Shown in pieces: positions 53,201 to 64,000 of a stretch of DNA of 64,000 nt. The notes beneath the pieces were generated by a model. The model was not told the origin of the DNA. It saw nothing but the letters and a program-made list of their open reading frames with translations, and did no database searches. The number at the start of each line of letters is the position of its first letter. The first letter of the stretch is position 1. The DNA is from Daphnia carinata (Eukaryota > Arthropoda > Branchiopoda > Diplostraca > Daphniidae). The translations under genes and the position numbers were made by a program. The stretch spans positions 5,618,679 to 5,682,678 of the forward strand of contig NC_081337.1 of NCBI RefSeq assembly GCF_022539665.2, read 5' to 3'.

Positions 53201-55079
53201 TTTGTCGTCGTAATTACCGTTCAACGCAGAATGTTGTAAAACGTCCAGGGTGACAATTTTTGAAAACGTTTTACGAAGTCTACGATCAGCAACATATGAC
53301 AAATTTAACAGCTATATGAACTAAGGACGTCGAAGTAGCAGACAGAAACTATATTTTTCGAAAATATGCAAATAGTTTTTACATCGTTGCCACACCGACT
53401 AAACTAGTGATGGAGTAAGGGGTTCGTCTGAAGACGATTTCAGGTCAAGATTCACTGACCCTCTCTCAGACAAACGGTTTCAACCCGCCTATACTAAATA
53501 TTTTCTTTAATTGTTTTTTCTCGTTTTGCAAGACTAATGACCCAAAGAGGATGGGAGCATGGGACACATTTCGATGAAATGTGTCAGTCAGAATGTCTGT
53601 TTTCATTCTTCGTTCTAGTTCGGTGAGGTGAGGTTTTCTGCGTTTGTCACCTCAGACTGAAGGTATTTTTTGAACCCATCTTAGTGGTTGGCAGATGAAT
53701 GTAAATTTTTCTTTACGTCAAAGTTGGTAACGACGGAAAATTCTGGCTTCGTGAATGGCTTCATGCAGATAAAGTAAGTCTGTTGTTTTCTAAGGAAGCG
53801 CAATGCAATTAGATCGCCTGAAGCTTAAAGGAATTGGAACTGCTGTGTAATTTCCAATGATACCATACCCGGAATCATCAGGTTTGCTATCAGCGTAGCA
53901 GACTCCCAGAGTATAACTTTCTTCATATATTTTTTTTTTTAACCTCCTACGCGATTACAGTGTTATAGTTCTGCTCCAGTTTGCGACGTAATATTCATAT
54001 TCCTTTTTTTTTCAAAAGTTCAAAGGGGCCGGAAAGAGCAAGTGGAGGATCAGTTTCATTGTGCCATATGCTGGCCGGGCCAAACGTTATTTTCACCGAG
54101 AGCAAATAACGAAATAGAATACCGTTGAGATATAAATTGAGATAAATGTCTATTTCTAGGCTGTACGCTGATGGCCTATCCCACCATCCATATTTGTATT
54201 CAACAGTCCATTTCATTTGGTGGCTGCAAGCAGAGTCGAAAAACTGCGACTGTTGATTGGAACGTAATCCAACTCGAGTGAAAAACATCACAGCATATCA
54301 GACTTTCTCACCGTGATAAAAAGAAAAACGAAAAAACAAGAGGAAATGGTTTTGTGTTTTGTCGAGGAACGCTTATTCGAAGAATGTATTAAATTACTAG
54401 TGAAAACTTGGGGTTAGACGATCAAGGATTTCAATCGGGAAATGATGTCAATCTTTAAAGGATCCTTTTCAGTTCCAGGTATTGCGGATATGGGTGATTG
54501 ACCATCCTGTATATAATTATTCACTCTCGTTTGATAAGCGGCGCTTGTTCACGCGTTGAATACTCTGAGAAAACAATAACAAATTGAAGATGTGGACTAG
54601 TTTTGGCAATTAGGGTAACAATAAGCTCAACTGGTCACCACAGACTTATTCCGTCGTTGCTGATTGGACTCATTTCTTTTTGCGTTTCGGAGTTCGGAAT
54701 ACGAGGTCAGCATGAAGATTTCAGCTTTTCCTGGAAAAAGTCATGCGATACCCATGGAAATAAAAAGTTTGCTAGGTGTCAATCTAGCTGATCCCCAAAA
54801 TATGAGCTTTGGCAGCTCCCGGGTAGGTCATAAGACGAATAAGAATCTAGTCACCAGCAGTTGTTTTCTTCTTTCTTCCGTCATTGGCTTTCCCATGTAC
54901 CGCCTATACTGAGAATGGAGCGGGCGTGCTTTGGGGGTGTGGTGATTGAACGCATAAATGAGCCAGGCAATGAAATCATCAAGTCAGTTGGGAAGAGTTT
55001 GTCGACAAGACAACTGATTTTGGGAATCTTCGAATTCAATTTCCATTTCAATTGAAGTAAATTGTACCTTTTTTTAGTA
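53201..55079. other. Intergenic between APC1 and the first thymidine phosphorylase
   Basis: About 1.9 kb with no firm gene. A minus-strand frame of 98 codons at 53995-54291 is the only protein-like stretch (see findings). Pyrimidine-rich sequence ending TTTTTTTAG just before the TYMP-1 start codon suggests that the leader is spliced and begins further left. Confidence 0.45.
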
Positions 55080-57187
55080 ATGGAGCGCCACGGTACTATT
55101 CGCATTCCTGATCTCATCCAGAAAAAGAGGGACAAACATGAACTGGACCCGGAGGAGATTCGTTATTTTATTGGAGAAATGGTCAAAGGTTGCATTGAGC
55201 AAGTGCAATTAGGCAAGTTTTTATTTTTAAACATCCCAGTCGTATCGATAAATTAAAATCGATGTATTCTACAGGGGCAATGCTTATGGCCTGGTACTTC
55301 AACGGAATGTAAGCCACCATTTTATTTTTCTGTTTGCGAAAAAAAAAATGTAAATGAATGATCGTGCGTATCATTTGTCTAGGTCACCTAAGGAGCTTAC
55401 CGTCCTCATCGATTGCATGACCCATTCAGGTTTTAAATTAAAAACACGTTACTCTAATTTTAATGCTTGAGACTCACCGTTAAATCGTAAACGCTCAAAT
55501 GGGAAACACGTAGGTGAAACTCTGTCGTGGCCAGATGAATGGAAGACCCTTTTGGTAGACAAGCACAGCACTGGCGGTGTAGGCGATAAAGTTTCGTTAG
55601 TAAGGGGAATCTTATTTTCTATTCATTTCCTACGTGCAACTTTTGAATAATCGTTTACTCTTACAGGTGCTGGCACCCGCCTTGGCCGCTTGCGGATTAA
55701 AAGTGCCCATGATCTCCGGACGAGGCCTGAGTTTTACTGGCGGTACACTCGATAAACTCGAAGCAATTCCAGGTAAATTTTTTACACCTCGATTAAATTA
55801 AGCCTTTTCTGGAAAAAAAATTACGCAAATTCTAGGGTTCAATGTTAGTCTAAATAACGACCAAATGTGCGAATGTCTGCGTCACGTGGGATGCTTTATC
55901 GCAGGACAGACTAAGAGTCTTGTCCCAGCCGACCGCATAATGTAAGGCAACGCAAGTTTCCCCTTTCCATTCGCTATTTTGCACTCTTTTCAACGAGTTT
56001 TTAAAACAAATGCTTGTGCTATAACAGGTACGCAGCTCGCGACGTCACAGCAACAGTGGACAACATCAATCTTGCAACAGGTATGAAAACCCGTTTTTTT
56101 TTTTGTTAAGTAGAACTTGTTTTGGTGACATGAAAAAATAATTATCGATCCAAAAACAGCATCCATAATTTCCAAAAAAGCGGCAGAAAATATCAGTGCA
56201 CTCGTTTTGGATGTCAAAGTTGGGAGGGCAGCTTTTTTCAAAAACCTAAACGACGCTCGACTTGTCGCTAGAAGTTTGGTACGCATGTTTTTTTTGCAAG
56301 AAAACATCAAAACAAAAAATCAAAACAACCTATTTGTCGATACAGGTAGAAGCAGCGCGGGACCAAGGAATCAAAACAACAGCCGTTCTCACCACAATGG
56401 ACACACCCATCGGGATGGCTATCGGGAACTCGTTAGAAATTATGGAAGTGATTGAAACTTTGCGAGGAAAGGGGCCACCCGATCTGGTTGAATTAGTTAA
56501 AATTCAAGGTAACACACTAATCGAAACAAGTTATATATTTTTGCTGTACACCTTGACGGTTATCTGCTGACTGAAACCCATAACAGGCGGGTTGTTATTG
56601 AATTCGGTGGGTCGAATGGACATGTCGAAAGGGGAGCAGCTAATCGAAGAGACTCTACAAAACGGGGCGGCTCTTGCTTGTTTTGAAAAAATGCTGATTC
56701 ATCAAAACGTCGACGTACGATTGGCTGCTGACTTGTGCTCGGGAGGGCAAACGCTGGCACGAGCCAAATATGTGACTGCAATTCTATCTCCATCTTCTGG
56801 TACGAACAAATGAAAACCCATTCAATGCGACCAATCGGCTCCTCCAGTTTATAAGGTTTCAATTGAAAGAAATTGAGATAACCTCATTATTTGATAACCT
56901 TCTCAGGTCGCGTACTGGACATAGATGCCTTAGCTTGCGGTTCCGTTTGCGGTGCACTCGGAGCCGCACGTGCCCGGGCATCGGATGTGATCCTTTCAGC
57001 CGTTGGGATCGAGTTACTTGTCACTGTTGGACAATCCATCACTCAAGGACAGCCTTGGGCAAAACTGCATCATGAAGATCAGTCAGTCGCTTCTGAGCTT
57101 TTGATCAAGTTGCAAAACGCAGTCGTTGTCGGAGAGGCGAACAATGCCCTTGTCCCGACAAGTAGGATTTTAGAAATAGTACAGTAA
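55080..57187 (+). CDS. TYMP: Thymidine phosphorylase, tandem copy 1
   Basis: Splits thymidine (or deoxyuridine) with phosphate into base and deoxyribose-1-phosphate, in pyrimidine salvage and breakdown. Eleven exons: 55080-55212, 55275-55308, 55383-55429, 55514-55599, 55667-55772, 55836-55941, 56028-56080, 56160-56278, 56346-56508, 56587-56799, 56907-57187, 446 residues. Phosphate loop [10 protein letters not shown] at 88-97, family signature [16 protein letters not shown] at 117-132, and active-site His70, Arg175, Ser190, Lys194 with the spacing of the E. coli enzyme (R171, S186, K190). The first intron is GC-AG (AG|GCAAGT). ATG 55080 follows a TTTTTTTAG acceptor by two bases, so a spliced leader or longer N-terminus is possible. 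A second copy lies 595 bp downstream. Without a tree I cannot say which copy keeps the ancestral role. Confidence 0.93.
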
Positions 57188-57782
57188 TGAAAAGAAAAAT
57201 AACAAGTGGCCAAAGCGAAACAAGATTACACCTTCGGCATGGCGATGTGCAATAGCGGAAGACCCCGTTTACCTTGTTCTAACAACTATCGAATTACTTT
57301 AAAAATACAAAAGATAACCTGATTTAACATTTTTTGATTTCTCTGTTACTCAAAATAGAGGCCACACAAGTTTCTGATTGATTTGAAAAGAAAAAAAAAT
57401 GGTATAACGACGTAGATCGTCATTTCAAGGATTTCCCAACACGAGTGTCGCTGATTGAACGATTCAGCCAATTTGCCACTGTCAATTCACGTACTTTTCA
57501 TTCCTTTTTCTGTGTTCCAAGGTTTTCAGCTGAATCGTGGATCGCAGACATTTCCGTCATCAAATGTCTTGAAACTGAAAGAGTATGAAGGCCTCATCGC
57601 TCAAGGGTACAATCGTATATATATGGTTGAACGAAGGGGGGAACAAGTTATTTTCGTTGCGCTTGCGCACGATATTTGTGAACGCCTCACGCCGGTTTCT
57701 TTACACTCGCGTGTTCGTCTGCGGGATCAGTCTTTTGGCGAACACGTTATAAAGCGCATCCATCGTTTCAAAACTTTGCAAC
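57188..57782. other. Intergenic between the two thymidine phosphorylase copies
   Basis: 595 bp. A plus-strand frame of 120 codons (57455-57817) overlaps the start of copy 2 out of frame and shows no family; it is probably leader sequence. It must hold the copy 1 3' end and the copy 2 promoter. Confidence 0.45.
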
Positions 57783-59852
57783 ATGCGAATTGTCGACGTG
57801 ATAATCAAGAAACGTGACGGAAAGGAATTAACTGACGAAGAGATCAAATTTGTCATCAAAGAGCTGGTGGATGGAAGACTGGAAAGTTCGCAGTTAGGTA
57901 TTTTAATCGAATTTTGGTTTTTGCCACAACGTTCGGGTAGGGCAACGAAAGCGTACGCCTTGAATCGTAAACGTTGTAGATTGTTAAAAAATTGAATCGG
58001 ACGGGGAGGCAAAAACCGCAAACCCAAAATTCAGGAATGGCTTACTTAATATTTAAACAGTTGCACAATGACGCGCAATTTTCATCGTTTTTCTACGTCT
58101 TTTTCGGTTATTCTCGGCGAAAAATTTTTGTTTTAGTAACGTAATTAATTTTTGCTAATTGATAATGAAAGGTGCAATGCTAATGGCATGGTATTTCAAC
58201 GGGATGAACGCTAGAGAACTTTCCGTGCTCACGAACACTATGACGCACTCAGGTAACCGTTTAAAAATTCACGAACGTTAAACTATAAATAATTGAAATC
58301 TGAGCTTACTTTTAATTGAAAAGGTGATACGCTCTCCTGGCCAGACGAATGGAAACCGGTGTTAGTTGACAAACACAGCACTGGAGGTGTTGGAGATAAA
58401 ATATCGTTGGTTAGTTTTAATTTCAAGGTTTGTCACTTGATATTGTTTTACCTGGAATTGTTTTGATTAGATATTGGCACCTGCTTTGGCCGCATGCGGA
58501 TTAAAAGTACCTATGGTCTCGGGACGCGGATTAGGATTCACGGGTGGAACGCTGGATAAACTTGAAGCCATTCCAGGTGAGTTATTTTCTTGATTTTTAT
58601 CGGCATTTCTAATTTTTGTTAATTTAGGATTCAAAGTGGATTTAACATTAGAAGAAATGCAACAATGCCTGGCTGATTCCGGTTGTTGCATTTGTGGTCA
58701 AACCGCCACATTGGTTCCTGCGGATAGGATCATGTATGCCACCAGAGATATAACTGGAACTGTCGAAAACGCCAACTTTGTTACTGGTAAACAACAACAA
58801 ATTCTTAATGTGATGAAAAAACAATGAAAAATTCAAAATTGTGGTTGTTACTAAATGGAAATACAGCGTCAATCATTTCCAAGAAAGCAGCTGAAAATGT
58901 CAGCGCTTTAGTTCTCGACGTGAAAGTTGGTAGAGCCTCATTCTCTCAAACTCTGGCCGATGCACGACATCTAGCCAAAAATTTGGTAAGAATGTTTTAA
59001 TTAAAATTTCTCCAAAAAAAACACATCGGTCTAGTTCTTTCGTCTAATTTAAGGTAGGCGCGGCGCGGGACCAAGGAATGTTGACCAAGGCTGTTTTGAC
59101 ATCAATGGATCACCCTTTAGGTATGACGGTGGGAAATTCACTGGAAGTGATTGAAGCCATATCGGGACTCAAAGGCACAGGACCAGAGGATCTCAATGAG
59201 TTGGTTGCCATTCAAGGTTTCCTTGTTTTCGTTTGATTGCACCAGTTGGAAGTCAAAAACAAATTTCGATTAGGGGCTCTACTGCTACATGCCACGGGCA
59301 AGGCGGATAACATTGATCAAGGACGGGATATGATTTTAGAGACCTTGAAGAACGGAACAGCTCTCGACCGGTTTGAAAGGATGCTGATCAATCAAAACGT
59401 AATGCCAGACGTGGCACATGAATTATGCTATGGAAATGTAGAATCTGTACTACCACGAGCAAAGTATTCATCTCCGCTAGTTACTTCAACTTCAGGTATC
59501 CTCCTTAAATATCTCAAAATAAAAAAAAATAAAAAGAAAAGATGACCAAGGCTAACACCTTTTACTTTCCTTAGGCTACGTCACTGATCTTGATGCCCTG
59601 GCTATCGCACAAGTGTGCGGCGCACTTGGAGCTGCCCGAGCACGGGCTGCCGATATTATCCTGCCTGCGGTGGGAGTTCAACTCAATATCAAAGTCGGCC
59701 AGGCTGTCGTTGAGGGTCAAGTCTGGGGTGAATTGAAGCACGAATGCGAAGTAGTACCAAAGGACCTGTGGCAAAAGCTACAAGACGCCATAAGTATCAG
59801 TGTGACACAACAGACAATTGAAGCGAGCCGCATCTTGGAAATAATTGAATGA
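57783..59852 (+). CDS. TYMP: Thymidine phosphorylase, tandem copy 2
   Basis: Same reaction as its upstream neighbour, probably a tandem duplicate. Nine exons: 57783-57897, 58172-58252, 58324-58409, 58471-58576, 58628-58786, 58867-58985, 59054-59216, 59274-59495, 59575-59852, 442 residues. [10 protein letters not shown] begins at residue 82; the signature is [16 protein letters not shown]; active-site His64, Arg169, Ser184 and Lys188 are kept. Two introns of copy 1 are absent: the one after FNGM and the one before YATRD. The first intron is a normal GT-AG at the same codon as the GC-AG intron of copy 1. The N-terminus ([20 protein letters not shown]) starts at the expected place for the family. 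Both copies look functional. Confidence 0.94.
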
Positions 59853-60039
59853 AGCACCGACTAATAAGACTAGTTTTCAAACGAAGCTTCCCTGTTGTTT
59901 GAATTATCCACTCACTGTTCTGCTAAGCGTGAAAGGTAAAAAGAAAAAAAAAATGATTATGTATACATGTTGTACTGAATAACAAGCACGGTATCAAAGA
60001 AATATGATTGTATGGATATTACATAAAAAAGGAGGTGGT

Positions 60040-62415
<2,376 letters not shown>

Positions 62416-63264
62416 GACTTAAGTTTGATATGTCGCGCAAAATTAAAAAAGGAATTAGACGGCAACTTATCTCAATGCTATTTTTCATGAACTAGTCTCT
62501 AAAACCACCTCAACGTATTATTCGGAAATGTCACGTTTGGACGATAGGTTTCCACGTGTGTGGCAGAATGGCCACACAAAAGGCAAAATATCGTCTGATG
62601 TTTCCGTCGATACTTTGCGGAGAGTTTCAAAGGTGGCACCACTGTAGTGAGTTCTTCGTAGTTTTTATGGCGCCAATACTCATGCTGTATGCCTAAATTT
62701 GGTTCCATGCAAAGTCCAAAGATACGAGTATAACTTAATTCTTAACATGCTTAACCTCACTCAGCGACACGTGCTTGGCAGAAGATGCAATATATTGTTC
62801 GTTATCGTTTTCAACCAAAAACAAGGGACTTCTTTCTGCTTACAACCGACTATCCATATCGCATATGCGTTTCCGCTGATCGACTGCAGTTACTGTTACG
62901 TGTTGTACACAGCTTTCAAAGTTTTGAGACAAACCAACTTGCAATCCAGTGGCCTTCATCTTTCCACGGAAATGTTATTCGAGTGGCCAAAAACGTCAAA
63001 CACGTTTCAACGAACCTGTTCTGAAGAGACTGAATTGATTACTGAAACAAAACATACAACGTAACAACCATTTATTTGGCATTGACGTTCGTTATATCTT
63101 GGTTACAACACATTTTAAGCAATTATTCCGTTTTACGGTAACATTTCTTTGTGATAACAGTGATTCTCACTTAACAATTTAAACAAACAAAGATTGATAA
63201 ACACACAGGCACAATTTTTTTGCGACCTTCAAGGCTGTTGGGTTCTGCCGTTAAAGGAACTTCA
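62416..63264. other. Gap between PRMT3 and BRI3 with weak coding signal
   Basis: About 850 bp. It should carry the PRMT3 promoter and the BRI3 3' UTR. Two overlapping plus-strand frames (62699-63064 and 62785-63024) and one minus frame (62499-62708, with a CLLCG motif) are open, but none resembles a family I know. Confidence 0.4.
62785..63024 (+). CDS. Possible small unknown protein, 79 codons
   Basis: From ATG 62785 the frame reads MQYIVRYRFQPKTRDFF and ends VSTNLF, mixed in composition and not low-complexity, unlike the spurious frames in the left half. There is no signal peptide, and I recognise no motif. A second plus frame overlaps it, and CTCAG and GGCAG acceptor-like sites lie just upstream, so it could be a last exon of a gene divergent from PRMT3, with a first exon near 62529 (MSRLDDRFPRVW-). 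It may equally be a chance frame. Confidence 0.2.
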   Translation: MQYIVRYRFQPKTRDFFLLTTDYPYRICVSADRLQLLLRVVHSFQSFETNQLAIQWPSSFHGNVIRVAKNVKHVSTNLF

Positions 63265-63800
63265 TCAGTTCTGTGTGTAGGAACAATTGGAGCAGCGATC
63301 TTTAGTGCAGCAGCAAAGACATAAAAGTCCACAAGGAAATAGAAGAATCGACCAGAGAACGCCACAGAACGTACAATGGCTTTTTCTTAATACGCCCACC
63401 TTAATTGAAACAGAAATTAATTCTCAATATGGTAAATCAGATAGAATAACTTCAAAAATTGCATACTCGACAAGAGGGACATCCGCCACCAAATCCGCCA
63501 ACCTACAGACAAGAAATGACGAAATATAGTAATATCAAATTCCATTTTACATGTAATTGCTTTTATACATTGATAATGGTGTGATTCGGTGCATTCACGG
63601 GCGCCACTTGTTGATGGCCATTGTTCAAAGGTACATACTGGGGAGGCTGGCTGCCGACGTTAAGAAAACCATGGGGGGGAGCTACTACCCGAGAAATAGA
63701 TACAATATTTAATACCAAATCAGAGAAATAAGAACGTATCATTTCTTTGAACCAACATTTAGAAACACGTACCTGATGGCTTTTCCGTTTCGATGGCCAT
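63265..63800 (-). CDS. BRI3: Brain protein I3 (BRI3) family membrane protein
   Basis: Small lysosome-associated membrane protein of unclear biochemical role. Four exons: 63800-63773, 63684-63569, 63502-63467, 63399-63265, 104 residues (human 125). Short disordered N-terminus rich in Pro, Gln and Asn (PPHGFLNVGSQPPQYVP), then the family core VGGFGGGCPSCRVGVL (Cys56, Cys59), a hydrophobic segment about 73-92 (CGVLWSILLFPCGLLCLCCC), and a final CSNCSYTQN with the CxxC seen at the vertebrate C-terminus. Splice phases agree throughout. The start is MAIETEKPS, preceded by a CTCAG acceptor-like site, so a 5' non-coding exon may lie to the right. Confidence 0.9.
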
Positions 63801-64000
63801 GCTTTCTGAGGATGAAGATAGCTTTTCTTTTGTTTTGTTTTTAGCACCTTTTTCTCAGAAACCTTTTGGCTTGGAATATTTATTTGGGAAAGAAGGGAGG
63901 ATTTTATCAGTACTTTGGGACACAACTTAATGAAGAAGAAAAAGAAAGGAAATCAGCTATTGTCAGTGAAAGGGAAAAGGCGAGATCGATTAAGCCAAGG
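63801..64000. other. Upstream of BRI3, right window edge
   Basis: Probably 5' UTR or first intron of BRI3. A pyrimidine-rich minus-strand stretch ends in CTCAG near the start codon. No other gene is seen. Confidence 0.4.

Noticed and set aside
57455-57817. 120-codon plus-strand frame overlapping the TYMP-2 start
   Set aside because: It is in a different frame from the enzyme, has no homology and is best read as leader sequence.

Overview
The window is nuclear DNA from an arthropod, most likely a branchiopod crustacean such as Daphnia. The reasons are short GT-AG introns (mostly 55-100 bp, many small exons), a GH18 chitinase with a C-terminal CBM14 chitin-binding domain, and animal orthologues throughout (SNX1/2, TMEM201, PCNP, DDX41, DDI1/2, CSA, AADAT, APC1, thymidine phosphorylase, PRMT3, BRI3). 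The genus is inferred from gene architecture; no marker sequence proves it.

The window has two unlike halves. Positions 1 to about 28,800 are nearly gene-free. They hold one clear long exon on the minus strand (3597-4901) of a gene I do not recognise, one possible tiny first exon (26276-26288), and much homopolymer and microsatellite sequence (up to 22 A, 20 G and 15 C in a row). Most of this half is probably intron and upstream DNA of the minus-strand gene.

Positions 28,800 to 63,800 are packed with genes. In order they are SNX1/2 (-), TMEM201-like (-), PCNP (-), DDX41 (+), DDI1/2 (-), chitinase (+), CSA/ERCC8 (+), AADAT/KAT2 (+), APC1 (-), two tandem thymidine phosphorylases (+,+), PRMT3 (-) and BRI3 (-). 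I resolved exon by exon the coding parts of all twelve; only the starts of TMEM201-like, CSA and the first thymidine phosphorylase remain uncertain. Total coding lengths agree with the families. Neighbours are close: DDX41/DDI1, AADAT/APC1 and TYMP-2/PRMT3 converge with 117-238 bp between stop codons, and PCNP/DDX41 share a divergent promoter region of about 300 bp.

The genes are mainly housekeeping: endosomal sorting (SNX), nuclear envelope (TMEM201), RNA helicase (DDX41), proteasome shuttle protease (DDI), transcription-coupled repair (CSA), mitotic ubiquitin ligase (APC1), arginine methylation (PRMT3), tryptophan/lysine catabolism (AADAT) and pyrimidine salvage (TYMP pair). Nothing suggests a single pathway cluster. 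The main oddities are a one-base disruption in DDX41 exon 1, a tandem TYMP duplication with different intron content and a GC-AG intron, and a TMEM201-like gene apparently lacking the N-terminal zinc-finger region. I found no convincing new defence, mobile or secondary-metabolism system.
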